This document shows, piece by piece, positions 27,478 through 35,722 of a stretch of 39,791 nt of DNA (the stretch's first letter is position 1; every line of letters begins with the position of its first letter). Position numbers and translations under genes: made by a program. The notes under the pieces are model-generated. The model did not search any database, had not been told where the DNA came from, and saw only the letters and a program-made list of their open reading frames with translations. The DNA lies in contig REER01000059.1 in the NCBI GenBank assembly GCA_007694945.1, forward strand, positions 1 through 39,791, written 5' to 3'. Source of the DNA: Paracoccaceae bacterium (lineage in GTDB: Bacteria > Pseudomonadota > Alphaproteobacteria > Rhodobacterales > Rhodobacteraceae).

Positions 27478-27957
27478 TCAATCGCAGGGCCAGAGTGCAT
27501 GCTCCTGATTCAGTCGCGGGTGGCGCATCTCGCTGCCCTCGATGATTCCCATCGCCCGCGACTGCCCACCATTGATCTCGAGCACCATCAGTACATCCGA
27601 AGACTGGCTGGGAATTGGAGTCTCGTCCAAAGGAACGGCTTCATGGTGGATATGAACGACCTGGCCCCGCGGATCGATGAAGAGCATGTCGAGCGTAATG
27701 AGAGTATTGCGCATCCAGAATGACCGCGTGCCGGGGCGTTCGAAAATGAACAGCATCCCGGCAGACCGGGCCAGACGCTCGCGATGCATCAGACCCTGCG
27801 ACCGCGTGGCATCGGTATCGGCAATCTCCACCGAGAACCGCGCCTGCCCCCACGGGCCGCGCAGATCGACCCGGTCGGACGCGCATGCAGCCCAGACCGG
27901 TCCGGCCAGGACCAACACAAGCGCAAACCAAAGGGCATGCAGCCCGCGCCGCATCAT
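27478..27957 (-). CDS. Exported DUF192 protein
   Basis: A 159-residue protein with a signal peptide (hydrophobic residues about 8-24, ending GPVWAACA; Cys may be mature-side rather than a lipobox). The mature part is a DUF192 domain: [33 protein letters not shown], then [16 protein letters not shown], the family's signature. Function unknown. The first ATG (27957) overlaps the stop of the cold-shock gene as ATGA, so the two are coupled; a second Met follows directly. An ORF extending further upstream is the shadow of the cold-shock gene. Confidence 0.88.
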   Translation of the reverse strand: MMRRGLHALWFALVLVLAGPVWAACASDRVDLRGPWGQARFSVEIADTDATRSQGLMHRERLARSAGMLFIFERPGTRSFWMRNTLITLDMLFIDPRGQVVHIHHEAVPLDETPIPSQSSDVLMVLEINGGQSRAMGIIEGSEMRHPRLNQEHALWPCD

Positions 27958-28538
27958 GTCGGGTCCTGTGCCGCGCCGGTCTTCTGTTCGGCACCGGATT
28001 CCCAGGGCTCGACCGAGACGGCCATGCGCCCGCGCTCGCCATCGACAACGCGCAACCCGACAGCCTCGCCCGATTGCAATTCCGCGAGGCCCGAACGGCG
28101 CAGGGTTTCGATATGGACGAAGACATCCTCGGGCTTGCCGAACACGTTGGCGAAGCCAAACCCCTTGAGCCGGTCGAACCACTTCACACGCGCGGGCTCG
28201 AGCGGGATGGAGCGGTCGATCTCCTGCTCGGCCATACTGGGGGCAGCAGGATTGCCTTCCTCACCCTCTGGCGGCAGTACCTTGAGCACTTCAAGTGCCT
28301 GCAACCCGCGGGGCGTCTGCTGTACTGTGACGTGCAGCCGCGCGTTTTCGCAGACCGAACTCAGGCCATAGCTGCGCAGCGCATTGGCATGCAACAGGAC
28401 ATCCGAGTCGACATCGCAAGAGATGATGAACCCAAAGCCCTTCGCAGGGTCAAACCATTTGACCACGCCCTGTATCGAGCGGACCGGAGCCGAGTTGGGC
28501 TCTCGTTCCGACGTGTCCTGCGTGTTGTCCGGCGCCAT
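27954..28538 (-). CDS. Protein with two cold-shock domains
   Basis: A 194-residue nucleic-acid-binding protein with two CSDs: residues about 21-88 ([15 protein letters not shown], with DVLLHAN as RNP2) and about 116-182 ([18 protein letters not shown], with DVFVHIE). Each keeps the aromatic RNP1/RNP2 residues for single-stranded nucleic acid. A charged, Glu/Pro-rich linker of about 27 residues joins them. Single-CSD proteins are about 70 residues; the tandem form followed by a DUF192 gene is a pairing I associate with alphaproteobacteria. Likely an RNA chaperone or stress regulator. No obvious reason for coupling with an exported DUF192 protein. Confidence 0.92.
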   Translation of the reverse strand: MAPDNTQDTSEREPNSAPVRSIQGVVKWFDPAKGFGFIISCDVDSDVLLHANALRSYGLSSVCENARLHVTVQQTPRGLQALEVLKVLPPEGEEGNPAAPSMAEQEIDRSIPLEPARVKWFDRLKGFGFANVFGKPEDVFVHIETLRRSGLAELQSGEAVGLRVVDGERGRMAVSVEPWESGAEQKTGAAQDPT

Positions 28539-28640
28539 CAGGTCTCTCTCATTTGTCTCTGCCCCCGCAGACGCGAAAGGCTAGTGCCTTAACCATACTC
28601 GAAACATAAACATACTACCCTTCTCGTCATGAGCTGCGCC

Positions 28641-29246
28641 TCAGGGCGAAAGCCGGCAGATTTCCCAGCCTGCAGAGGCGCTCGCCCTGCTCCAGCGAAA
28701 CCGGTCATGCAAGCGAAATGCCCCATCGGCCCAGAATTCCATCTCCAGCGGTGTGATCGAGTATCCGCCCCAGAAGGGCGGCCGCGATGGGTTGGTGCCA
28801 TGCCGCGCGGTCTGGCGCGCGACCTCGGCCACCAGTTCGCCGCGTGACCCGAGCGGGCGTGACTGGCGGGACGCCCAGGCACCGAGGCGGCTTTTCAGCG
28901 AACGTGAGGCGAAATAGGCATCGGCCTCGGGACCATCATAGCGGCTGACATTCCCTCGGACGCGGATCTGGCGGCGCAGCGACTTCCAGTGCAAGACGAA
29001 AGCGGCCTTGCCGCCTTGCTCGATCTCCTGCGCCTTGGCGCTCTCGTAATTGGTATAGAAGACGAAACTGTCCTCAGTGATCTCTTTCAAGAGCACCATC
29101 CGCACATTCGGCAGGCCCTGCGCATCGACCGTCGCCAGAGCAATGGCATTGGGATCGTTCGGCTCGGTCACTTCGGCCTCGTCCAGCCATCGCTGCGCGA
29201 TTTCAAAGGGTGACGCTCCCGAGAATATGCCGCTTCTGTCGCTCAC
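28641..29246 (-). CDS. pdxH: Pyridoxamine 5'-phosphate oxidase
   Basis: FMN-dependent oxidase making pyridoxal 5'-phosphate in vitamin B6 synthesis and salvage. Read from GTG 29246 (GGAGG 4 bases upstream) it is 201 residues: [43 protein letters not shown] (FMN and substrate binding), [23 protein letters not shown] and the C-terminal [15 protein letters not shown] and WEICRLSP block. No ATG gives a sensible start; the frame is open 23 codons upstream without similarity. Monocistronic, divergent from fabI across a 268-bp gap that probably holds both promoters. Confidence 0.95.
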   Translation of the reverse strand: MSDRSGIFSGASPFEIAQRWLDEAEVTEPNDPNAIALATVDAQGLPNVRMVLLKEITEDSFVFYTNYESAKAQEIEQGGKAAFVLHWKSLRRQIRVRGNVSRYDGPEADAYFASRSLKSRLGAWASRQSRPLGSRGELVAEVARQTARHGTNPSRPPFWGGYSITPLEMEFWADGAFRLHDRFRWSRASASAGWEICRLSP

Positions 29247-29514
29247 CGTGCCTCCGAACCGCAATGGGTGAGCAACCCTTTGAAGCGCAGCGCGCAGCCC
29301 AGATCGCCCCCCCAAAGTCTTTCACGCTTAAGACTGCGGACCATTTGTTAACACCTGTGCGCGTCAACGCAAGAAGGTTTCGGTCCGTAGATGTAATCAG
29401 GCGTTCAGCATGATTCTTTTCGAACAGCTTCTGAGCACACGAGAGCCCCGCTTGCAGCATCATCGGCAATGACCTAGAAAACTCCCGACTCTTTACAGCG
29501 GGGATGGGTGCGTT

Positions 29515-30336
29515 ATGGCGGGATTGATGGCGGGAAAGCGCGGCCTGATCATGGGGCTGGCGAATGACAAATCCATTGCATGGGGAATCGCCAAGGCGCT
29601 GGCCGAGCAAGGGGCCGAGATGGCGTTCTCGTATCAGGGCGATGCGCTGCGCAAGCGCGTGCTGCCTCTGGCCGAACAGCTAGGCAAGCCGCATGTGTTC
29701 GAATGCGACGTGACCGACATGGCGACACTCGATCAGCTTTTCGCGGATCTTGAAACGCTATGGGGCGAACTGGATTTCGTCGTCCATGCAATCGGTTTTT
29801 CCGACAAAAGCGAATTGCGTGGCCGCTATGTCGACACCAGCCGCGACAATTTCGCCATGACGATGGATATCTCGGTCTATTCCTTCACCGCCGTCTGTCA
29901 ACGCGCGGCGCCGATGATGGGCGATGGCGGCAGCCTGCTGACGATGACCTATTACGGCGCCGAACAGGTGATGCCGCATTACAATGTGATGGGGGTGGCC
30001 AAGGCGGCGCTGGAGGCCTCGGTCAAGTATATTGCGGAAGACCTCGGCAAGGACGGCATCCGCTGCAACGCCATCAGCGCCGGCCCGATCAAGACGCTGG
30101 CGGCCTCGGGCATCGGCGATTTCCGCTATATAATGAAGTGGAACGAGTTGAACTCGCCGCTCCGCCGCAATGTTACACAGGAGGAAGTCGGCAAGGCCGC
30201 GCTCTATCTGCTCTCGGATCTGGGTTCGGGCACGACGGGCGAGAATCTGCATGTCGATGCAGGCTATCATGTCGTCGGCATGAAAGCCGTGGATGCGCCC
30301 GACATCGATGTGGTGACCGGCAAGAAGGATCACTGA
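29515..30336 (+). CDS. fabI: Enoyl-[acyl-carrier-protein] reductase (NADH)
   Basis: Reduces trans-2-enoyl-ACP in the last step of each fatty-acid elongation cycle. The 273-residue SDR protein begins MAGLMAGKRGLIMGLANDKSIAWGIAKAL, where the glycine-rich NAD loop is the extended FabI type. AIGFSDKSELRGRYVDTS and the catalytic Tyr-x6-Lys in PHYNVMGVAKAALE are present, as is AGPIKTLAASGIGDF. This is the triclosan/isoniazid-class target enzyme family. The LysE gene starts 4 bases after its stop. Confidence 0.96.
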   Translation: MAGLMAGKRGLIMGLANDKSIAWGIAKALAEQGAEMAFSYQGDALRKRVLPLAEQLGKPHVFECDVTDMATLDQLFADLETLWGELDFVVHAIGFSDKSELRGRYVDTSRDNFAMTMDISVYSFTAVCQRAAPMMGDGGSLLTMTYYGAEQVMPHYNVMGVAKAALEASVKYIAEDLGKDGIRCNAISAGPIKTLAASGIGDFRYIMKWNELNSPLRRNVTQEEVGKAALYLLSDLGSGTTGENLHVDAGYHVVGMKAVDAPDIDVVTGKKDH

Positions 30337-30340
30337 AGTC

Positions 30341-30973
30341 ATGACGCTCGCGCATCTTCTGGCCTTCAACATCACGCTGCTGGCAGCCTTCCTCAGCCCC
30401 GGCCCGGCGATGCTCTACGCTTTGCGCAACACGCTGCGCGGTGGGCTGGCCTTGGGCATCGCCACGGGCTGCGGGCTGGCACTTGTGGCGGCAGGCTGGA
30501 CGCTGGCTGCGTTTCTTGGTTTACAGGCGGTGTTCGCGCTGGTGCCCTGGGCTTATGGCGCGCTCAAGCTTGCGGGCGCGGCCTATCTGCTCTGGCTCGC
30601 CTGGCATATCTGGCGCGATGCGGGCGCTCCCTTGGCCGAGGCCCCCGACCGGCCCACGGGCCGCATTCTCTGGCGGGCCTTCGGGATGGGGATGCTGATC
30701 AATCTCGCCAATCCGAAATCAGTGCTTTTTGCCGCTGCCGTGCTGGTGGTGATCTTTCCCGCCGGGCTAAGCGCCACGGAAATCGCGCTGGTGGTAACCA
30801 ATCACCTTCTCCTCGAGATACTGGGCTACGGTCTTATCGCATGGACGTTGTCGCGTCCCACAGCCCGCGCGGCCTATCTGGGCGCGCGGCGCTGGCTGGA
30901 CCGCGCTGCGGCACTCGTGCTGGGCGCCTTGGGCGCGCGACTGGCGCTGCCAGGCGGCGCAGAGACACCATGA
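30341..30973 (+). CDS. LysE/RhtB family amino-acid exporter
   Basis: A 210-residue inner-membrane protein with about six predicted transmembrane helices. The LysE hallmarks are visible: SPGPAMLYALRNTLRGG in the first loop (about residues 19-35) and LINLANPKSVLFAAAV (about residues 118-133). Members export amino acids or small amines; substrate cannot be assigned. The ATG is 4 bases after the fabI stop, suggesting co-transcription with a fatty acid gene for which there is no metabolic link. Confidence 0.9.
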   Translation: MTLAHLLAFNITLLAAFLSPGPAMLYALRNTLRGGLALGIATGCGLALVAAGWTLAAFLGLQAVFALVPWAYGALKLAGAAYLLWLAWHIWRDAGAPLAEAPDRPTGRILWRAFGMGMLINLANPKSVLFAAAVLVVIFPAGLSATEIALVVTNHLLLEILGYGLIAWTLSRPTARAAYLGARRWLDRAAALVLGALGARLALPGGAETP

Positions 30974-30986
30974 CGGGACGGCCACA

Positions 30987-31196
30987 ATGACCGCGCTGAA
31001 CGCCACCCGGCTCGCGCAAAGGGTTGCGGCCCTGCTGTTCATTGCTTTTGCCCATTGGATGATGTGCACTAGGGGCACGGCGTGCGGCCTGCGCCGGTCC
31101 GCTTTGCGCTGCACCGATCAGAGCCGCAGGACTTCGATCGACCGAGCCTTTGGCGGGGCATTGGCCGCGCTGGGTATCATACGCGCCACCACCTGA
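30987..31196 (+). CDS. Doubtful small open frame before gpt
   Basis: A 69-codon frame (MTALNATRLAQRVAALLFIAF...) starts 14 bases after the LysE gene and ends 12 bases before gpt. It could be a small membrane protein (hydrophobic residues 13-24) but its later half uses atypical codons (AGG, ATA) and looks non-coding, and I recognise no family. The 235-bp gap would otherwise hold only the gpt promoter, so this may be coincidence. Confidence 0.2.
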   Translation: MTALNATRLAQRVAALLFIAFAHWMMCTRGTACGLRRSALRCTDQSRRTSIDRAFGGALAALGIIRATT

Positions 31197-31208
31197 GGGA
31201 GCCTTGCC

Positions 31209-31712
31209 ATGACCGACCGCCTGCCCCACGAAAAAGGGTTCCACATCAGTTGGGATCAGATCCACCGCGACAGCCGCGCTCTTGCCTGGCGGCTCGACAA
31301 GCAGGGCCCCGATGGCGGGCAATGGCGCGCGATTGTCGCGATCACGCGCGGCGGGCTGGCGCCTGCGATGATCATCGCGCGCGAACTCGATATCCGCGTC
31401 GTCGATACAATCAGTGTGAAATCCTATGACTGGCAGAAACAGGCCGACGCCGTGGTGCTGAAAGCCCCGCAACCCGATCTGATGGGCGCCGATGGCGAGG
31501 GCATTCTGATCATCGACGATCTCGTCGATACCGGCAAAACGCTGGAACTGGTGCGCCAGACCTACCCAAAGGCGCATTTTGCGACCGTCTATGCCAAGCC
31601 CAAGGGGCGCAACATGGTTGACAGCTTCATCACCGAAGTCAGTCAGGACACATGGATCTTCTTCCCCTGGGACATGGCCCTGCAATATGTCGAGCCTTAC
31701 CGGGGCCGGTAG
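31209..31712 (+). CDS. gpt: Xanthine-guanine phosphoribosyltransferase
   Basis: A 167-residue purine salvage enzyme that converts xanthine or guanine with PRPP to XMP or GMP. It starts [29 protein letters not shown]. The PRPP-binding motif [13 protein letters not shown] (about residues 98-110) is intact, with [11 protein letters not shown] upstream and the C-terminal [16 protein letters not shown] typical of Gpt. GGGAGCC serves as ribosome-binding site. Its last 16 bases overlap the 3' end of the convergent membrane-protein gene. Confidence 0.95.
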   Translation: MTDRLPHEKGFHISWDQIHRDSRALAWRLDKQGPDGGQWRAIVAITRGGLAPAMIIARELDIRVVDTISVKSYDWQKQADAVVLKAPQPDLMGADGEGILIIDDLVDTGKTLELVRQTYPKAHFATVYAKPKGRNMVDSFITEVSQDTWIFFPWDMALQYVEPYRGR

Positions 31713-32260
31713 GCCCCGGCGACGCGCTCCAATGCTCCGACCGCCAGGGCCCCCAGTGCGGCCAGCATGGCGAGTATCAGCAAACCGAATTTCGCTGCTG
31801 CAAAGCTGGAATAGATGAAGGCCAACCCCTGCGGGATGTCCTGCGGATTGGCCAGCATGACAAAGGACAAGAGGTTCTCGATCACGTCCATGCTCGCCCC
31901 GGCCACGCCCAGCACGGCCGCCCCCATACCCAGACGCCAGCCCCAGCTTTCCGGCCCACCCAGCCGTGCAAGGAAAGTGCCCAGCAGAAGCGACAGCATT
32001 ATCATCGAGGCGATGAAGCCGAAATCGATCATCTGCGTGCGCCAATAGATATCGAGCGTTCCCGCTTCGATCATGACCGCGTAATAACCCTCGATCGTCG
32101 CAGCATCGAAGGCCAACTGTCCTGTCGCATAATCAACCGGATGCAATGACGCCGCATAGCCCGCATCGAGCACGCGCTGAATGCCCCGGAGCGCACCAAA
32201 GGCCACGAGTACACCGGCACCATGCACCAGAACAGGGAGTTGTGTCAGACGTGTCGACAT
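31697..32260 (-). CDS. Integral membrane protein of unknown function, divergent from marR
   Basis: A 187-residue protein starting [26 protein letters not shown] with about five predicted membrane helices (around residues 7-25, 75-95, 105-125, 150-170 and the end). The ATG at 32260 has GGAGAT upstream; an in-frame start at 32278 is possible but would lie inside the operator. I do not recognise a family with confidence. It is transcribed divergently from a MarR regulator with a perfect shared operator between them, so it is the likely regulated target. Overlaps gpt by 16 bases, convergent. Confidence 0.75.
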   Translation of the reverse strand: MSTRLTQLPVLVHGAGVLVAFGALRGIQRVLDAGYAASLHPVDYATGQLAFDAATIEGYYAVMIEAGTLDIYWRTQMIDFGFIASMIMLSLLLGTFLARLGGPESWGWRLGMGAAVLGVAGASMDVIENLLSFVMLANPQDIPQGLAFIYSSFAAAKFGLLILAMLAALGALAVGALERVAGAYRPR

Positions 32261-32272
32261 GCGAATCTCCAT

Positions 32273-32313
32273 TTGCATTCCGTGGAATATTATTTACATT
32301 CCACGGAATGCAA
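32273..32313. promoter_or_regulatory. MarR-type operator between marR and membrane protein
   Basis: A perfect inverted repeat with 16-bp arms (TTGCATTCCGTGGAAT, 32273-32288, and ATTCCACGGAATGCAA, 32298-32313) and a 9-base AT-rich spacer. Each arm contains its own palindrome ATTCC-GT/AC-GGAAT, so two protein dimers could bind. The right arm covers the marR start codon (32308). TATTAT (32288-32293) in the centre could be the marR -10, giving a nearly leaderless message. Bound protein would block both genes. Confidence 0.75.
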
Positions 32314-32781
32314 TACAAGCCTGAAAATATCCCCCCGCCCCTGCCCGCGCGTTTCGGCCAGCAATTGGGGATTGTGAGCACGCTCTATTCGACGCTGATC
32401 GCGCGGCTATTGGAGCCGCACGGCCTGACCTATCCGCAATTCACGCTGCTGTTGCATCTGGCGCGGCGCGGCGCGCCTCAGAGGATCTCGGACATGGCGC
32501 AGGCGGTGGAATTGACGCAATCCGCGGTGACGAAGACGGTGCAGAAATTCGCAACCCTCGGGCTGGTCGAGGTGATGCGCGATGGCCATGACGGGCGCAA
32601 CAAGCCGGTGCAGATCAGCCCGCAGGGGCTTGCGAAACTGAACGAGGTTCAACGCGCTTTCGGACCTGCCTTTGCGGAACTTCTCGACGGCTGGAGCACC
32701 GAGGCGCTGGAGCGGCTCACCACCGACCTGACCCGGCTGAGCGCGACACTTGACGCCATGCGCGGGCCGCGTCGCTCATAG
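32308..32781 (+). CDS. MarR family transcriptional regulator
   Basis: A 157-residue winged-helix regulator starting MQYKPENIPPPLPARFGQQ. The wHTH core is TYPQFTLLLHLARRGAPQRISDMAQAVELTQSAVTKTVQKFATLGLVEVMRDGHDGRNKPVQISPQG, with the wing DGHDGRNKP. No Shine-Dalgarno is visible because the ATG is inside the operator palindrome; no upstream in-frame ATG is credible. It probably represses itself and the divergent membrane protein and releases DNA on binding a small ligand. Its TAG overlaps the last bases of the convergent serine hydrolase. Confidence 0.92.
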   Translation: MQYKPENIPPPLPARFGQQLGIVSTLYSTLIARLLEPHGLTYPQFTLLLHLARRGAPQRISDMAQAVELTQSAVTKTVQKFATLGLVEVMRDGHDGRNKPVQISPQGLAKLNEVQRAFGPAFAELLDGWSTEALERLTTDLTRLSATLDAMRGPRRS

Positions 32782-33924
32782 GCCAGCGGCAATCTCGCGG
32801 AGCATGGCAAGCATCTGCGCCTGCACGCCCGGTGCGCGGAATTGACGGTCGGCGGAATTGACGGCGACCACGACCCCCCGTTGTGTGTTGACATAGACAA
32901 ACTGCCCATAGATCCCTCGCATGAATACTTCGCCCTCTTCGGCACCGGGCGGCACCCAGAACTGATAGCCATAAAGCGCACCGCCTGGCGCCTGTGGACG
33001 GATCGCCTCGGCCACCCAGTCGGCAGGCACAAGCTGCACGCCCTCCCACATGCCGCGTTGTGCAACCAGCAGACCCAGCCGCGCATAGTCGCGCGTGGTC
33101 ATGTTCAGCCCGCCCAGCACGAAGGCCACGCCGAAGCCGTCGGTCAGATATAAGGGCGCACGCTCCAGCCCCATCGGCACGAAAAGCCGTTCTTCGACCA
33201 GCCCGGCGATGCTGCGCCCGGTGGCCTCGCGGATCACCATGCCCAGCACATGCGTGTCGATAGAGACATATTGCCAGCGCGTGCCGGGCTGGAAGGCGCG
33301 CGTGTTCTGTTCGGCAGCGAAGCCATCCATCGACAGGCCCAATGCCAGCACGCGGCCCATGCGATTGATGTCGGAATGATAGTCGAGATAATCCTCGTTG
33401 AAGCGAATGCCCGAAGACATTGTCAGGACATCGCGGATCGTCGCGCCCTCATAAGCCGAGCCGCGGAGCGTGGGCACGGCTTCGGTCACCTGCGCCTCTG
33501 GCCCCGGCACCGCACCCTCGTCCAGCAAGATGCCATAGAGCAGAGAAAGCACGCTCTTCGCGACAGACCAGGAGATGCGCAGATCATCCTCGCCTGTCCC
33601 GAGCAGATACTCCTCGGCCACGAGCTGGCCGTTTTGCAGCACGACATAGGCCGTGACGCCTCGCGCCGCGAGCCAGTCCTCAAACTCTTCGGGCATCTGC
33701 GCCTGTGGTCCGCGTGGCAAGGGCGTGTTTGTGCCAGCCTCCATGTGCGTATGCAGGAACATCCGATCCATGGACGAGAAGTTGGCCACGATCCTGTCTT
33801 CGGCGAAGAGGCTGTTCACCGCCATCAGCCGCGTGATCTCCTCGCGCTTCCAGACCCCCAAGGCTAGCGCCAGCACCACGAGCACCAGCACGCTCCGGAA
33901 CAGCCGTTTCAGAAATACACGCAT
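32776..33924 (-). CDS. Serine hydrolase, beta-lactamase class C family
   Basis: A 382-residue protein with an N-terminal signal anchor (hydrophobic residues about 9-23). The serine-beta-lactamase/DD-peptidase fold is shown by SVAK (Ser120-Lys123 in ISWSVAKSV), Y219-V-S in WQYVSIDTH (the Y-x-S/N motif), LTMSSGIRFNEDY and GYQFWV near the end. The KTG box is not obvious, so true beta-lactamase activity is doubtful; esterase or peptidase roles are common in this group. The substrate is unknown. Convergent with marR, upstream of nothing obviously related. Confidence 0.85.
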   Translation of the reverse strand: MRVFLKRLFRSVLVLVVLALALGVWKREEITRLMAVNSLFAEDRIVANFSSMDRMFLHTHMEAGTNTPLPRGPQAQMPEEFEDWLAARGVTAYVVLQNGQLVAEEYLLGTGEDDLRISWSVAKSVLSLLYGILLDEGAVPGPEAQVTEAVPTLRGSAYEGATIRDVLTMSSGIRFNEDYLDYHSDINRMGRVLALGLSMDGFAAEQNTRAFQPGTRWQYVSIDTHVLGMVIREATGRSIAGLVEERLFVPMGLERAPLYLTDGFGVAFVLGGLNMTTRDYARLGLLVAQRGMWEGVQLVPADWVAEAIRPQAPGGALYGYQFWVPPGAEEGEVFMRGIYGQFVYVNTQRGVVVAVNSADRQFRAPGVQAQMLAMLREIAAGL

Positions 33925-33989
33925 GATCTCTCTCCCGCTGACAGAATGGCGTCAGAACGGGCATCACCGCAAGCGTGACGTGGCAGCCT

Positions 33990-34580
33990 TCAGCGCGCGA
34001 GCCGCGCCGCGACGATCTCGCGCGCGCGTGCCACAGCCTCGTCGATGCTCAAATCGGAGGTGTCCAGCAGCACGGCATCCCCGGTGGGGCGGAGCGGCGC
34101 ATCGGCGCGGTCCATGTCACGCGAATCCCGCGCGCGCACCTGCTCCAGCACCTCCTCGTAACTGCCGGTCCCGGTCTCCTGCCAGCGCCGCTCTGCGCGG
34201 GTCTCGGGGCTGGCGGTGACGAACAGCTTCACCTCGGCCTCAGGGCAGATCACGGTGCCGATGTCGCGCCCGTCGAGCACCGCGCCGCCTGCACGCTGTG
34301 CGAATTCGCGCTGGAAGGCGACGAGTGCCGCGCGCACTTCGGGCAGGACCGCCACGCGACTCGCCGCCTCACCCGCCGCAAGACTGCGCAGGTCGTCACG
34401 GGCCAGATCATCGGCGTTGAGGCTTTGTGCCGCCCCGACCGGGTCGCCACCCTTCATGGCCACGGCGCGATATAGCAGCCCGGTGTCGAGATGCGCGAAG
34501 CCAAACTCGGCAGCAATCGCGCGCGCGATGGTGCCCTTGCCCGACGCGGCCGGGCCATCAATCGCAACTGTGAATTCCAT
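33990..34580 (-). CDS. cmk: Cytidylate kinase
   Basis: Phosphorylates CMP/dCMP to the diphosphates. The 196-residue protein starts [21 protein letters not shown] with the P-loop at residues 9-16, followed by [28 protein letters not shown] (substrate loop) and the ERRWQE lid. Length and motifs are normal. Starts at ATG 34580, 135 bases from the divergent mipA gene. Its stop is 65 bases before the serine hydrolase start on the same strand. Confidence 0.95.
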   Translation of the reverse strand: MEFTVAIDGPAASGKGTIARAIAAEFGFAHLDTGLLYRAVAMKGGDPVGAAQSLNADDLARDDLRSLAAGEAASRVAVLPEVRAALVAFQREFAQRAGGAVLDGRDIGTVICPEAEVKLFVTASPETRAERRWQETGTGSYEEVLEQVRARDSRDMDRADAPLRPTGDAVLLDTSDLSIDEAVARAREIVAARLAR

Positions 34581-34715
34581 TGCTGCCCCTTCCCCGTGAC
34601 ATTTGCGTTAAGCCGCGTCACTTCTCTGTTTTTCCCGTCGAACGCGATGGATTCGCGGGCGGCTTGGTCTATACCTACCTCAGATAAAGCTGACTCGTCC
34701 AAGTGGGTTTCAGTC

Positions 34716-35498
34716 ATGCGTTTCTTTTTCCCCGCGGTTCTTGCCTGCACAGGCCTGCTTGGGGCCGCCATGCCTGCGACGGCGCAGGAGCGTGGGTTTT
34801 CCTTCGCGCTGAGTGGCGGTGTTGGCGTTGCGCCGGAGTATTTCGGCGCCACAGGGACGCGGGTCGGCCCTGCCGGGGGCTTCAGCTTCGGGGGTCTCGG
34901 CATCGGACGGGTTCAACTCGGTAGTCTTGACACCTCGGCCTTTGATGGTCCGACTGACCTTGTACCCGGCACCGGGCTGCGTGGGGCTTTTCGCTACATT
35001 CCCAAGCGCGAAGGCAGCGGTGAGTTTGCGGGGCTGGATGACGTGAAAGCCGCCGCCGAGCTGGGCTTCGGCGTCCACTACACCGAGGAATTCTGGCAGG
35101 TCTACGCCGACCTGCGCTATGGCGCGGTCGGTCATCGCGGGTTCGCTGGCGAGATTGGCGCCAATGCAATCTATCGCAGCCTTGACGGCTTGGTCCTCCA
35201 TGCCGGCCCGCGCGCCGAGTTCGGTGACGGGCGCTTCACACGCACCTATTTCGGTGTGAGCCAAGCCGAATCACTCGCCTCGGGGCTTGTGCCCTACAGA
35301 CCGGGCAGTGGATTTCACTCCATCGGACTCGAGGTCGGCACCTACCAGGCGCTCTCGGATGACTGGGGTGTGAGCGGACGGCTGCGCTTCGACCGGCTGC
35401 GCGGCGATGCCGGGGACTCTCCCATAGTTCGGCAGGGGCAGCGCAATCAGTTCTCGGCAGAGGTCGGGCTGACGCGGCACTTCAACCTGCGCTTCTGA
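34716..35498 (+). CDS. MipA/OmpV family outer-membrane protein
   Basis: A 260-residue protein with a signal peptide (MRFFFPAVLACTGLLGAAM, cleavage after PATAQ). The mature part begins GFSFALSGGVGVAPEYFGA, then alternates short polar/aromatic strands of a beta-barrel and ends with the outer-membrane C-terminal pattern HFNLRF (terminal Phe). This is the MipA/OmpV family, named for a scaffolding protein of murein synthesis but also used as a porin. The ATG 34716 is chosen for the signal peptide; the frame is open further upstream inside the cmk gene. Function uncertain. Confidence 0.88.
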   Translation: MRFFFPAVLACTGLLGAAMPATAQERGFSFALSGGVGVAPEYFGATGTRVGPAGGFSFGGLGIGRVQLGSLDTSAFDGPTDLVPGTGLRGAFRYIPKREGSGEFAGLDDVKAAAELGFGVHYTEEFWQVYADLRYGAVGHRGFAGEIGANAIYRSLDGLVLHAGPRAEFGDGRFTRTYFGVSQAESLASGLVPYRPGSGFHSIGLEVGTYQALSDDWGVSGRLRFDRLRGDAGDSPIVRQGQRNQFSAEVGLTRHFNLRF

Positions 35499-35602
35499 TC
35501 CAGCTGCCCGGCGAGAGGCATAGCTGACCGCATCCCCAGCACTTCACCCGGTTTTGCTGCGGATGCGCAGTGCGACGTCTTTCAATACAAATCCTCTTCC
35601 CC

Positions 35603-35608
35603 TATAGT
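35603..35608 (+). promoter_or_regulatory. Possible -10 of the microprotein/xpaC/telA operon
   Basis: TATAGT, one mismatch from TATAAT, about 30 bases before the microprotein ATG. The expected -35 (TTTCAA at 35580-35585, 17 bases upstream) is poor, so this is only a candidate. Confidence 0.35.
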
Positions 35609-35638
35609 CGAGGGATATTGTCTCGGAGCATTTGACGG

Positions 35639-35719
35639 ATGACATCGGCGGGGTTGCAGAAGACGTCTTTCGCGCTCCTCATGGCGCTGATGCTCTATGT
35701 TGCGATTTTCGGAGGGTAA
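35639..35719 (+). CDS. 26-residue membrane microprotein leading the XpaC-TelA cluster
   Basis: ATG 35639 to TAA 35719 encodes MTSAGLQKTSFALLMALMLY plus six more residues (VAIFGG). Residues about 9-24 form one hydrophobic helix, preceded by a short polar N-terminus, so it should insert as a single-pass protein. GGAG at 35625-35628 lies 10 bases before the start. The last codons contain GGAGGG, which is the ribosome-binding site of the next gene, and the stop is 3 bases from its ATG: strong coupling. Too short for ordinary gene finders. I know no described family. Whether it is a peptide with a job or only a coupling device is open. Confidence 0.7.
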   Translation: MTSAGLQKTSFALLMALMLYVAIFGG

Positions 35720-35722
35720 CGT

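Noticed and set aside
30987-31196. 69-codon frame between the LysE gene and gpt as a firm gene
   Set aside because: Codon use and the polar second half are unconvincing; kept only as a low-confidence entry.
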